From positions 1-22,984 of the forward strand of contig JAFUPG010000084.1 in NCBI GenBank assembly GCA_017481325.1: 22,984 nucleotides of DNA, read 5' to 3'. This document shows, in pieces, positions 1 through 6,857 of this stretch. Source of the DNA: Oscillospiraceae bacterium (GTDB lineage: Bacteria > Bacillota_A > Clostridia > Oscillospirales > Oscillospiraceae). Within the stretch, counting starts at the first letter, position 1. Each line of letters begins with the position of its first letter. The notes below the pieces were generated by a model. It saw only the letters and a list, made by a program, of their open reading frames with translations, was not told the DNA's origin and searched no databases. The translations under genes were made by a program, and so were the position numbers.

Positions 1-69
1 ATATTCCTCTACTGCTTGTATCTTCAGCTCTGTACTATATACTTTGTTTGTGTGCGATCTTCTTTGCAT
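1..69 (-). CDS. IS3-family transposase OrfA, N-terminal fragment (runs off window)
   Basis: An ATG at 67-69 (minus strand) opens 23 codons to the window edge without a stop. The peptide begins MQRRSHTNKVYSTELK and continues IQAVEEY. The YSTELKIQAVEEY part matches the start of the helix-turn-helix of IS3/IS150-type OrfA proteins, which bind the element's ends. A purine-rich AAGGGG lies 8 nt before the ATG and serves as ribosome site, but it is inside the right arm of a 15-bp inverted repeat. The rest of the gene is beyond the window. Only 23 residues are visible, so the family call is good but not certain. Confidence 0.65.
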   Translation of the reverse strand, partial: MQRRSHTNKVYSTELKIQAVEEY

Positions 70-75
70 AAAAAT

Positions 76-134
76 ATCCCCTTAAAGTAGTCTTGAAATC
101 TTTTTGTTTTTTCAAGTGTCTACTTTAAGGGGAT
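76..134 (-). promoter_or_regulatory. Long hairpin covering the transposase ribosome site
   Basis: Bases 76-90 (ATCCCCTTAAAGTAG) are perfectly repeated in inverse at 120-134. A second short pair, CTTGAA/TTCAAG at 92-97 and 111-116, extends the stem inward. In a leftward transcript entering from the PAP2 gene, the 3' arm contains the AAGGGG ribosome site of the transposase. Read-through RNA would therefore fold and hide that site, while a transcript started inside the element would lack the 5' arm. This is the known protection of IS elements from impinging transcription. The fold is seen; the function is inferred. Confidence 0.55.
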
Positions 135-160
135 TATATCAGTGAGACAGCTTCTTTTCT

Positions 161-841
161 TTATTTCTTTTTTTCGGCACGGCGTGCTTTGTAGTAGGGC
201 AGGCAGGCAATGACTTCCGCCACGGCGCAGACGGGAATGGCAGCGTAAATGTCCACCACAGAGTGCTGCTTAACAAAGGCAACGGACACGCAGACCAGCA
301 GAGAGAAGGCCAGAATGCTCAGGCGAATCCAGAGAGAGGTGTCCTTCTTCTTCAGCCACACAGAGGCGATGCCCAGAGAATAGGCCACGTGAAGGGAGGG
401 GCAGACATTGGTGCTGGTATCAAACGAGTAGATAAGGCCCATGAGATCGGTCAGGAGATTATCCCGGGGGAACTCCGTGGGGCGCAGATCCTGGCGGCTG
501 GGGAAAATAATATAGATGGCCATGGCAATGACCTGGGTGACGATGATGTACTTGGAGACCATGCGGAAGCTGGGGATATCATACAGTGCAAAGATCAAAA
601 GGGTTCCCGCCACCAGCAGGTACCACAGAGTATAGGGAATGACAAAGATCTCGCAGAAGGGGATCAAATCATCCAGGGGGCTGTGGATAGGATAGCAGCG
701 CTCCACAGGAATAAAAATCTCCGTAATAAAATACAGGGCAAAATAGCCCACCCAGCCCAGAAGCAGCTTCAGATGAGAAAACTGCGGATCGTTGAGCTTG
801 CGCAGGCGGAATTCTTTATAGTTGACCACCGGTTTTTTCAT
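161..841 (-). CDS. PAP2-superfamily membrane phosphatase, AUR1/IPC-synthase-like type
   Basis: A 226-residue membrane protein with about six hydrophobic stretches (roughly 26-46, 68-88, 98-114, 150-162, 172-190 and 198-215). The three PAP2 active-site motifs are present in the form used by the inositol-phosphorylceramide-synthase-like branch: RP at 120-121, PSLH at 148-151 in place of PSGH, and KQHSVVD at 191-197 with His193 and Asp197. Such enzymes remove or transfer a phosphate or phospho-head-group on lipid substrates at the outer membrane face. Its ATG overlaps the stop of the upstream acyltransferase (ATGA, 838-841) and has an AGAGGTG ribosome site, so the two are co-translated. The C-terminus is basic (RRAEKKK). 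The true substrate (phosphatidate, undecaprenyl diphosphate or another lipid) cannot be read from sequence. Confidence 0.85.
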   Translation of the reverse strand: MKKPVVNYKEFRLRKLNDPQFSHLKLLLGWVGYFALYFITEIFIPVERCYPIHSPLDDLIPFCEIFVIPYTLWYLLVAGTLLIFALYDIPSFRMVSKYIIVTQVIAMAIYIIFPSRQDLRPTEFPRDNLLTDLMGLIYSFDTSTNVCPSLHVAYSLGIASVWLKKKDTSLWIRLSILAFSLLVCVSVAFVKQHSVVDIYAAIPVCAVAEVIACLPYYKARRAEKKK

Positions 842-1590
842 GGTTTCACCTCTTTGTTGCTGGGGTGGAGCTTCTTGGGAAGATTCTCATAAGGCACCAC
901 ACGGTGCTCCGGCAGCGCCTCGGCTACACGGGTGATCTCGTCCATAAGATACTCGCAGATGCGGCGGCGCTCTTCGTCAATGGGCGTTTCCGTAGAGAAG
1001 CGGGTGGGCGCTCCAAAGTGCATCTCTTTCCGGGAGGGCGCAATGTACATGGGCAGGAAGCACAGCTCCTTGCCGGTCTTTTTATAGTAAAGACGGGCAA
1101 TATCGATGAACTTGTCCTGGAAATCATAGACAATGTGGTTATGCTTCTCCAGGTGCTCGGGGAAAACCACCACATGCTTGTCCTCGGAGAGGCTTTTCAC
1201 CGTGTTCTTGAAGGTATTGATAATGCGGTTGTCCCGATAGACGGCAATGGTATTGGCACCGTTAAAGACCACCACGCACAGGGGCGCAATGGCGTAGGAT
1301 GCGATCTTATAGAGCCAGCGAGTCCACTTGGGCTTGCCGCTCCAGAAGTCCTGATAGGCATAGGCCGGAACTTCCTTCAGCTGCATCATCTGATGGGCGC
1401 ACCAGATATCATGGGCGCCGGGGGTATAGAGCTCGGCGGCTATGGGCCCGTGCATCTGGCAGTGATTTGCCACGATCAGGCAAGGCTCATTGGGGATCTT
1501 CTCCTCGCCCACAACCTTAATTTTCGGATACACCGTGCGAACGCACCATTTCAGGAACCGATATAGAAGAGAAACTTTCTTCTCGCTCAT
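838..1590 (-). CDS. PlsC-like lysophospholipid acyltransferase family protein
   Basis: A 250-residue protein of the 1-acyl-glycerol-3-phosphate acyltransferase superfamily, which moves a fatty acyl group onto a lysolipid at the membrane. The block ANHCQMHGP at 41-49 corresponds to motif I, and VVFPEH at 141-146 to the FPEG motif III. In motif I the usual His-x4-Asp catalytic pair reads His43-x4-Gly48, so the normal acidic residue is missing; activity or substrate may differ from standard PlsC. A hydrophobic stretch near 95-110 may sit in the membrane. It is the first gene of a two-gene operon with the PAP2-like gene, and both products act on lipids. The promoter lies at 1726-1754 and leaves a leader of about 130 nt containing a small hairpin (1616-1633). 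Confidence 0.75.
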   Translation of the reverse strand: MSEKKVSLLYRFLKWCVRTVYPKIKVVGEEKIPNEPCLIVANHCQMHGPIAAELYTPGAHDIWCAHQMMQLKEVPAYAYQDFWSGKPKWTRWLYKIASYAIAPLCVVVFNGANTIAVYRDNRIINTFKNTVKSLSEDKHVVVFPEHLEKHNHIVYDFQDKFIDIARLYYKKTGKELCFLPMYIAPSRKEMHFGAPTRFSTETPIDEERRRICEYLMDEITRVAEALPEHRVVPYENLPKKLHPSNKEVKP

Positions 1591-1725
1591 AAGTCATGCT
1601 TCCTTTCATCGGGAAAGAGTCACCCGGGACTCTCAAGCATTAGAAATCATAACAGAACTATGTGAAGAAACTGTGAATCCACGGTAAATTGTGGCAGTTT
1701 CTCTTTTCAGCGCAAAAGCGGATTC

Positions 1726-1754
1726 ATTATATCACATTCCCTCGCAAAAATCAA
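1726..1754 (-). promoter_or_regulatory. Sigma-A-type promoter of the acyltransferase/PAP2 operon
   Basis: On the minus strand TTGATT (1749-1754), a 17-bp spacer and a perfect TATAAT (1726-1731) form a near-consensus promoter. The -35 box lies inside the 3' arm of the terminator of the upstream operon, so the end of one transcription unit and the start of the next share DNA. Transcription would begin near 1719. Confidence 0.6.
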
Positions 1755-1798
1755 ACCGTCCTTTGCCTAAATCTTGTAGACAAGGGGCGGTTTGATTT
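1746..1798 (-). terminator. Terminator of the murD-ispD-ispF-membrane protein operon
   Basis: In the leftward transcript AAATCAAACCG (1788-1798) pairs with CGGTTTGATTT (1747-1757), with a loop of about 30 nt, followed by a short U-run before GCG. It lies just after the stop codon at 1804. Confidence 0.65.
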
Positions 1799-1803
1799 GT
1801 GTA

Positions 1804-2643
1804 TTATTTATTCTCTTCCGCAGGCTTTCTGCGGCGGCGACGGGCTTTTTCCTCCCGCTGACGGCGCACCTTGTCCTCACGGCGGGCAAATTCCTCCTCG
1901 TCCACGCTCTCCCAGAAGGCATCCAGCCGCTGATAAAGCCGGTAATAGTCCCACTCATCCCCGGAGAGATAATAGAGGCTGTTGAGCAGAGAGAAGAGCT
2001 TGAACAGCAGCGCATAGACCCAGAAGAATACAAACAGTACCACGATCAGCGCCAGACAGTACAGAGCGACCTGCAGCATACCGCCGGTTCCCTCCCCGGC
2101 AACACGGATCAGACCGATCACCAGAGGAACCGCTGTAAGGGCGGTAATAATGCCGGTCTCCAAATAGACAGACCAGGTGGGGATCTTCTTGCGAAGATCG
2201 TAAACCGTCTCCGCCTTGTGAACCAGCGCCTTGGCGCACTCTGCTTCCGTGCCCTGCAGGGGTTCTTTCACGTCTTTATACTTGAAATAGTCCAGAAGCA
2301 GCAGCAAACCGAAGACCAGACCGCTAACCGCCAGGGGGATCAGATAGACAAACCACAAGAACAGCCACAAGACGGCACTTTGGCTGTCTCGGGGAAAGCT
2401 CTCCACCAGGCCGGGAAGCACAGGCACTGCCGCAAAAAACTCACCGACCGTGTCTCCCAGGAAGAACAGCACCGCATTGCAGGTGGCGATCAGAAGATTG
2501 AACAGGAAAATCAGACCACCCAGAGGCTGGATAATGCGGCACAGCAGCTTATTGCGGCGCAGTCTGCGCTCCCGCTTGACCAGAAATTCCCAGGTAGGCT
2601 GCATGTCCTTGGCCAAAAAGGCTTCTTTTGTTTTAATAAACAT
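1804..2643 (-). CDS. Membrane protein of unknown function in the murD-ispDF operon
   Basis: A 279-residue protein not recognised as a known family. It has a basic N-terminal part (RERRLRRNK near 24-32), about four hydrophobic segments (approximately 42-66, 88-120, 160-182 and 190-222), and a highly charged, Arg/Glu-rich C-terminal tail (about 245-279) probably in the cytoplasm and possibly helical. A GAGAGGAG ribosome site lies before the ATG. It follows ispF by 14 bp and is the last gene before the operon terminator, so it is made together with MurD, IspD and IspF. A structural or regulatory membrane role linked to envelope precursor supply is only a guess from context. Codon use matches its neighbours. 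Confidence 0.7.
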   Translation of the reverse strand: MFIKTKEAFLAKDMQPTWEFLVKRERRLRRNKLLCRIIQPLGGLIFLFNLLIATCNAVLFFLGDTVGEFFAAVPVLPGLVESFPRDSQSAVLWLFLWFVYLIPLAVSGLVFGLLLLLDYFKYKDVKEPLQGTEAECAKALVHKAETVYDLRKKIPTWSVYLETGIITALTAVPLVIGLIRVAGEGTGGMLQVALYCLALIVVLFVFFWVYALLFKLFSLLNSLYYLSGDEWDYYRLYQRLDAFWESVDEEEFARREDKVRRQREEKARRRRRKPAEENK

Positions 2644-2657
2644 CGTCGTTCTCCTCT

Positions 2658-3128
2658 CTATTCTTCCAGAAGGCTGACGGCATGGCAGGAAATGCCTTCA
2701 CCGTTGCCGGTAAAGCCCAGACCTTCCTCAGTGGTTGCTTTGATATTGACCCGATCCGGCGGAAGCAGAAGCGCCTGCGCCAGATTCTCACGCATCTGCG
2801 GAATATAGGGCAAAAGCTTGGGGCGCTGGGCAATAACGGTCACGTCCACATTGCCCACCTTGAAGCCCTTCTTCCGGATTCGCTCCATGGCCTGCTCCAG
2901 CAGGATCATGCTGGAAATATCCTTATACTTCATGTCGCTGTCCGGAAACAGCTTGCCGATATCTCCCAGCGCCGCTGCCCCCAGAAGGGAATCGATCACT
3001 GCGTGGAGCAGCACATCCGCATCGGAGTGACCCAAAAGCCCCAGCTCGTAAGGGATCTCTACACCGCCCAGGATCAGCTTGCGATCCGGCACCAGGCGAT
3101 GCACATCATAGCCGTGTCCGATCCTCAT
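2658..3128 (-). CDS. ispF: 2-C-methyl-D-erythritol 2,4-cyclodiphosphate synthase
   Basis: IspF cyclises 4-diphosphocytidyl-methylerythritol 2-phosphate, releasing CMP, in the non-mevalonate isoprenoid pathway. The 156-residue product starts [12 protein letters not shown]. The metal-binding Asp8 and His10 and the later His42 (in [11 protein letters not shown]) are present, and the C-terminal [11 protein letters not shown] block is intact. Length fits the family (about 155-160). A longer reading frame runs upstream, but the ATG at 3126-3128 gives the conserved N-terminus and overlaps the ispD stop as ATGA, with AAGGAG upstream; I therefore use it. Translation is probably coupled to ispD. Confidence 0.96.
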   Translation of the reverse strand: MRIGHGYDVHRLVPDRKLILGGVEIPYELGLLGHSDADVLLHAVIDSLLGAAALGDIGKLFPDSDMKYKDISSMILLEQAMERIRKKGFKVGNVDVTVIAQRPKLLPYIPQMRENLAQALLLPPDRVNIKATTEEGLGFTGNGEGISCHAVSLLEE

Positions 3129-3808
3129 AAGCCTTCTCTCTCCTTTATGATGGCCTCCGCAAGGATCAGATCCGAAGGCACTGTGATTTTCAGATTTTCG
3201 GTACTGCCGGGACTCAGGTAGACGGGCATACCCATGGCCTCTGCCGCAGAGCAATCGTCGGTCAGGGGGATCCCCTGCTCCATGGCGGTTTGCAGCGCCC
3301 GGACAATCAGGTTCCTGTCAAGCACCTGGGGAGTCTGCACGGCATAGAGGGTGCTGCGGTCGGGGGTCTCCTGTACGAAATGATCCTTGACCCGTTTAAT
3401 GGTATCATGTACGGGAACGGCCGGCGCTGCTGCGCCGTAGGTTTCAGCCCCCTCAATGGCGGCATCGATCAGCGCTGCTGTGGCAAGGGGTCTGGCGCCG
3501 TCATGGATGGCGACCAGTTCACCCTGTTCTACAGCCTGCAGGCCGCAGAGCACCGATTCCGCACGGCTGCTGCCGCCGCACACTGCCTTGCAAAATTTCG
3601 GCTCGCCGCTGCACAGCTCTGTCACGACGGAAATCAAGTCCGGTCGGGTGACAATGTAAATACGGTCGATCCGATGGCTTTGCGCCAGGGCTCGGACAGA
3701 GCGCAGGAGCACCGGCACCCCGGCCAAAGGCGTGAGTATCTTGTCAATGCCCTGCATCCGCTGGGCGGTGCCTGCCGCCACGATGACGGCGCTGCATTGT
3801 TTTCTCAT
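3125..3808 (-). CDS. ispD: 2-C-methyl-D-erythritol 4-phosphate cytidylyltransferase
   Basis: IspD joins CTP and methylerythritol 4-phosphate to give the CDP-derivative used further on in the same pathway. The 227-residue product has the N-terminal nucleotide-binding loop [14 protein letters not shown] (a variant of the usual AAGxGxRMG), HDGARPL in the middle, and TDDCSAAE followed by [11 protein letters not shown] near the end, all typical of the family. It starts 3 bp after the murD stop; its AGGAG ribosome site lies inside the end of murD. It overlaps ispF by 4 bp. The variant loop (TAQ for GxG) is the only odd point and is unlikely to change the function. Confidence 0.95.
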   Translation of the reverse strand: MRKQCSAVIVAAGTAQRMQGIDKILTPLAGVPVLLRSVRALAQSHRIDRIYIVTRPDLISVVTELCSGEPKFCKAVCGGSSRAESVLCGLQAVEQGELVAIHDGARPLATAALIDAAIEGAETYGAAAPAVPVHDTIKRVKDHFVQETPDRSTLYAVQTPQVLDRNLIVRALQTAMEQGIPLTDDCSAAEAMGMPVYLSPGSTENLKITVPSDLILAEAIIKEREGL

Positions 3809-3811
3809 GGC

Positions 3812-5179
3812 TTACAGCTCCTGTACGGTTTTCTTAAACTCGGCTCCACGAACCATAAAATTCTTGAAGCGGTCAAAGGCAGGACCTGCCGGGGACAGGA
3901 TCACCGCATCTCCCTCTTTTGCCTCCCTTGCGGCTGTATGCACAGACGCATAGAAGTCCTCTACATCCATGATTCTGGGACAGCCCTCGGCATAGGAGGG
4001 CGCACTCAATACCGCTGCCTTGATCTTCGGGCCGGTGTCGCCGGTGCAGATCAGAAGCTTCACACGTTGGGCGATCTCCTCGCCCAGTTCGTCGAAGGGC
4101 ACGTGCTTATCGTAGCCGCCGGCGATGAGGATCAGTTTTTTGTCAAAGCTCCGCAAACCGGCGATAGTCCGGCTGGGAGAGGAGGCGATGGAGTCATTAT
4201 AATATGCCACGCCGTTTTTTACACGCACCAGCTCAATGCGGTGCTCCACGCCGCCGAAGTTCCGGGCCACATGGCGGATATCCTCGTGGGAGGCCAGACC
4301 CTTCACCGCAGCAATGGCGGCCATATAATTCTCCACATTATGGATGCCGGGGAGCAGAATATCCTGCCGCTGCATCACGGGGAGGCCGTCTTCATAGATG
4401 GTGTCGCCCTTCAGGCAGACACCTTCGGCCAGTTCCTCCTGCCGGGAGAACCAGCGGATGCTCCCCTTGCCCTCCGGGGCAAAGGAGGCGGTGATGGCAT
4501 TGTCCCGGTTCAGGATCAGAACATCCTCCGCCGACTGCCGCAGGAAGATATTTTTCTTGGCATCGATATACTCCTGCATATCCTTATGGACATCCAGATG
4601 ATTGGGCGCCAAATTAGTGACCAGGGCGATGTGACTGCTGTAGCCCAGATCCATCAGCTGGAAGGAGCTCAGCTCCAGAACCACCCGATCCTCGGGCTGC
4701 ATCTCGTCGGCACGGTTGAGAAGAGGTGTGCCGATATTGCCGCCCAGCCAGACCTTATGACCGGCATGGCGCAGGATCTCAGAGATCAGGGTGGTGGTAG
4801 TAGTCTTACCGTCAGAGCCCGTTACCGCAATGATCTTGCAGGGGCAGACCTCAAAAAAGGCCTCCATCTCGCTGGTGATTTTCGTACCGGCTTTGCGCAG
4901 CGCCTCCAGCTGTGGCTTCAAAGGGTGCAGGCCGGGGGTGCGGAAGGCCACATCACCGGAAATTCCATCCAGATAGTCCTCCCCCAGATGGAGCTTCAAA
5001 CCCTTGCGCTCCAAATCCAGCACCGACTGCTCCAGCTTTTCATAGGGCGTGCGGTCGCAGCCCGTCACATCGATGCCGTACTGCAGCAGCAGCTCCACCA
5101 GGGGCTGATTGCTCACGCCCAGGCCAAGCACCAATACCTTCTTCTCTTTCAGACGCTGAAAATACTCCTTCAGTTCCAA
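3812..5179 (-). CDS. murD: UDP-N-acetylmuramoyl-L-alanine--D-glutamate ligase
   Basis: MurD adds D-glutamate to UDP-MurNAc-L-Ala in the cytoplasm during peptidoglycan precursor synthesis, using ATP. The N-terminal Rossmann part VLVLGLGVSNQPLVELLL, the ATP loop VTGSDGKTTTT and the NHLDVH motif of the central domain are all visible. I chose the TTG at 5177-5179 (455 residues) because AGAGGCGG lies the right distance upstream; another in-frame TTG at 5198-5200 would add 7 residues and has no good ribosome site. murD usually lies in the division-cell-wall cluster; here it leads an operon with ispD, ispF and a membrane protein. A strong promoter sits about 40 nt upstream. Confidence 0.95.
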   Translation of the reverse strand: MELKEYFQRLKEKKVLVLGLGVSNQPLVELLLQYGIDVTGCDRTPYEKLEQSVLDLERKGLKLHLGEDYLDGISGDVAFRTPGLHPLKPQLEALRKAGTKITSEMEAFFEVCPCKIIAVTGSDGKTTTTTLISEILRHAGHKVWLGGNIGTPLLNRADEMQPEDRVVLELSSFQLMDLGYSSHIALVTNLAPNHLDVHKDMQEYIDAKKNIFLRQSAEDVLILNRDNAITASFAPEGKGSIRWFSRQEELAEGVCLKGDTIYEDGLPVMQRQDILLPGIHNVENYMAAIAAVKGLASHEDIRHVARNFGGVEHRIELVRVKNGVAYYNDSIASSPSRTIAGLRSFDKKLILIAGGYDKHVPFDELGEEIAQRVKLLICTGDTGPKIKAAVLSAPSYAEGCPRIMDVEDFYASVHTAAREAKEGDAVILSPAGPAFDRFKNFMVRGAEFKKTVQEL

Positions 5180-5226
5180 AGTTCCGCCTCTTTCCCGCAA
5201 ATTTTTCAGAAATGAACATTTTCTCT

Positions 5227-5255
5227 ATTATAGCCCATAAAAAGAAATTTTGCAA
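5227..5255 (-). promoter_or_regulatory. murD operon promoter
   Basis: On the minus strand TTGCAA (5250-5255), a 17-bp spacer and TATAAT (5227-5232) form a strong sigma-A-type promoter. Transcription would start near 5220, about 40 nt before the chosen TTG start of murD. Only five bases separate its -35 box from the -35 box of rnpB on the other strand. Confidence 0.75.
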
Positions 5256-5260
5256 TGTAT

Positions 5261-5289
5261 TTGACAAGATCCGGAAAATAAAGTACAAT
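5261..5289 (+). promoter_or_regulatory. rnpB promoter
   Basis: A perfect -35 box TTGACA (5261-5266), an ideal 17-bp spacer and TACAAT (5284-5289) stand directly before the RNase P RNA. The start point would be near 5295, matching the 5' strand of helix P1. Near-consensus quality fits a highly expressed stable RNA. Confidence 0.85.
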
Positions 5290-5293
5290 ATAC

Positions 5294-5729
5294 GGGCGAC
5301 CGGGACGGACAGCTGCGTGATGATGCCCAACGGCGTCATCATGAGGAAAGTCCGGGCTCCACAGGGCAGGATAACGGGTAACGCCCGCCGAAGGCGACTT
5401 CAGGAAAAGTGCAACAGAGATATACCGCTTCAAAGCTGTAGGTGTCCCCGGGTTTCCCGATAACTCGGGAAGGGGGATGCAATGGATCGGCTTCCTGTTT
5501 TGAGAAGTGCGTGAAGCCTATGGCACAGGAGTAAGGGTGGAAAGGCGAGGTAAGAGCTCACCCGCCGCATGGGAACATTGCGGCGCTGTAAACTCTATCC
5601 GGAGCAACACCGTGGAGGAGACAGAGGTTGGCCCGACCGTCTCCGGGGAGGTGGCTGGAGCGCTGTGGCAACATAGCGCCAAGATAGATGGCTGTCGATT
5701 ACAGAACCCGGCTTATAGTCCCGATCGTA
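5294..5729 (+). ncRNA. rnpB: RNase P RNA (catalytic subunit)
   Basis: The RNA component of ribonuclease P, which trims the 5' leaders of pre-tRNAs. The universal core GAGGAAAGTCCGGGCTCC begins near 5342, the loop block GAGGTAAGAGCTCACC near 5549, and the 3' core ACAGAACCCGGCTTATAG ends near 5717. Helix P1 is formed by CGACCGGGAC (5297-5306) and GTCCCGATCG (5718-5727) with one mismatch. Length of about 435 nt is normal, and the layout looks like the ancestral type A rather than the Bacillus type B (not proven by folding). It has its own promoter and terminator. An open reading frame crossing its second half is chance. Confidence 0.97.
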
Positions 5730-5731
5730 TC

Positions 5732-5771
5732 AAAAAAGAGTCATTCCCTTTTGGGGGAATGGCTCTTTTTT
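5732..5771 (+). terminator. rnpB terminator
   Basis: GAGTCATTCCC and GGGAATGGCTC form an 11-bp stem (one G-U pair) with a short loop, flanked by A6 before and T6 after, right behind the P1 helix of RNase P RNA. The A/T flanks make it able to work in both directions. Confidence 0.9.
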
Positions 5772-5857
5772 GACACAATACATATCACAAAATAAATTTT
5801 TTAAAATATTTTAAAAAAAGATGTGAATTTTTGTCGACCTGCGACGATATATATAGT

Positions 5858-5959
5858 GAAGAGAAATCAACGGGGCTATTTTCCTGCGGTCCTGCTCTCT
5901 TCGATCCCCCAGCGGTCAAGGAGGAACGGGCATCCCTCTGCGACCGCCGGGGGATTTTT
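5858..5959 (+). ncRNA. Candidate small RNA with two hairpins and its own terminator
   Basis: In a stretch of about 370 bases without a convincing gene, two stems follow each other: GAAGAGA (5858-5864) with TCTCTTC (5896-5902), and GATCCCCC-a-GCGGTC (5903-5917) with GACCGC-c-GGGGGAT (5942-5955). The second is followed by TTTTT, a good intrinsic terminator. Its loop carries AAGGAGGAA, a perfect Shine-Dalgarno-like sequence with no start codon in reach. A possible promoter (TTGTCG at 5831, TATAGT at 5852) has a short 15-bp spacer and is weak. The structure is visible; that it is a separate transcript is inferred. It could instead be a leader or a lone terminator. Confidence 0.4.
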
Positions 5960-6084
5960 CAGACTCAGTGCTGTTTTTTCAGGAAAACACAACCATCGGC
6001 GAGAGCTTTTCTTTATACAAAAAAACGGAGGGCGATTGATTATTGTGCTATTGATTGAATATGCTGTGCTTACCAACAGATTTT

Positions 6085-6104
6085 GGAACGGATATATCCG
6101 TTCC
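6085..6104. repeat. Perfect 20-bp palindrome downstream of the AT-rich module
   Basis: GGAACGGATATATCCGTTCC is fully self-complementary. It lies about 45 bp past the stop of the minus-strand gene ending at 6148. As RNA it gives an 8-bp stem with a 4-nt loop; no clear U-run follows on either strand, so it may be a weak terminator or a protein-binding site. The rest of 5960-6147 shows only weak, probably chance reading frames. Confidence 0.5.
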
Positions 6105-6147
6105 CTTTCTATAAAACAGCACTTCACATCCCAATATGCACGTAAGA

Positions 6148-6822
6148 TTAGAAACCGTAATTGCTCACTGAACCGTCTGCATGGATGGTTTGCGATTTCC
6201 CGCCTGAAAACTCAACATAAATTGATTCGATTGCAACCCTATCCAGTGGGATATCATACCATACATTTTCAAAATATAGATCCTTAACCATTCGTCCAGA
6301 TTCTAATGGGCCTGTATAAGTTACACTACGCTCATAACAATCATGAATTCGGCAGTAACACTTATCTCCAACTCTGTTAATTGCCGCAAACGAAATTGTC
6401 ACATAATTGATTGTTCTTCCTCCTATATTTGAAAGATTAAATCGAATAGACCACCCACCTGCACTATCCGCATAAGAATTCCAACTCTCGTTATACAGGC
6501 CTCCCAAATGTCCTGCTCGAATCTTCGTAATACTGACAGAAGGTCCATTCATCATCTGATCACGTTTTCTTTCTGCGTTCTCTACCAATTCTTCATATTT
6601 ACGTGCTTTTTCTGGATTTAGCGCTCTCCATTCTTCGTTTTGATAATTCTCTGCTAGTCGTTTTCCATATTGAAACGCCGCCTTTTTTATCAAAACAAAA
6701 ATAATAATCAGAACTACACATATCCCGAGAACGATGGCCAGCATTATCCAAAATTCAACATCAAACAGCAACCCCAGTGCCGAAACAAATAGCAAAAAAC
6801 CTAAAATAATCCAAAACCACAT
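6148..6822 (-). CDS. Membrane-anchored protein with C-terminal beta-rich domain, function unknown
   Basis: A 224-residue product. Residues 1-20 and 24-45 are two hydrophobic segments, followed by a charged linker (about 46-92). The C-terminal part (about 105-220) has the pattern SAGGWSIRFNLSN, INYVTISFAAINRVGD, TGPLESG, then FENVWYDIPLDRVAIESIYVEFSGG. This resembles a domain met in many Firmicutes proteins (GG-V-x-F-N-S, GP-x-x-G, W-x-N-x-WY, I-x-Y-DG), probably a beta-sandwich; I cannot name the family with certainty. GGGAGG lies 8 nt before the ATG. It follows the RCC1-repeat gene by 35 bp on the same strand and shares its AT-rich composition, so the two form an operon. No function is known to me. 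Confidence 0.75.
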   Translation of the reverse strand: MWFWIILGFLLFVSALGLLFDVEFWIMLAIVLGICVVLIIIFVLIKKAAFQYGKRLAENYQNEEWRALNPEKARKYEELVENAERKRDQMMNGPSVSITKIRAGHLGGLYNESWNSYADSAGGWSIRFNLSNIGGRTINYVTISFAAINRVGDKCYCRIHDCYERSVTYTGPLESGRMVKDLYFENVWYDIPLDRVAIESIYVEFSGGKSQTIHADGSVSNYGF

Positions 6823-6857
6823 TGCTCTTCCTCCCTTACAGAATAATATGTTAATTA

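Larger units (their letters stand above)
1..141 (-). mobile_element. Partial IS3-like insertion sequence, transposase-proximal end
   Basis: The first 69 bases encode, leftward, the start of a transposase of IS3 OrfA type, and the DNA between it and the PAP2 gene looks like the element's terminal region. Read on the minus strand the likely end begins TGATATAATCCCC at base 141; the 5'-TG start fits IS3-type ends (family knowledge). The border lies only about 20 bp beyond the PAP2 stop codon, so the element may have landed in that gene's 3' flank and taken the place of its terminator. The other end and the target duplication lie outside the window, so the exact border is an inference. Confidence 0.6.

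Noticed and set aside
3290..5215. 641-codon open frame on the plus strand
   Set aside because: It lies antisense to ispD and murD, whose families are certain; the product is His/Gln/Gly-rich and resembles no protein. GC-rich codons on the other strand explain the missing stops.
5507..5773. 88-codon frame on the plus strand
   Set aside because: It lies inside RNase P RNA and its terminator.
5823..6287. 154-codon frame on the plus strand in the AT-rich gap
   Set aside because: It runs through the candidate small RNA and into the reverse of the 6148-6822 gene, with no good ribosome site at its start and no family resemblance. A GGAGGG before an internal TTG near 6036 was considered, but the product would overlap the other gene.
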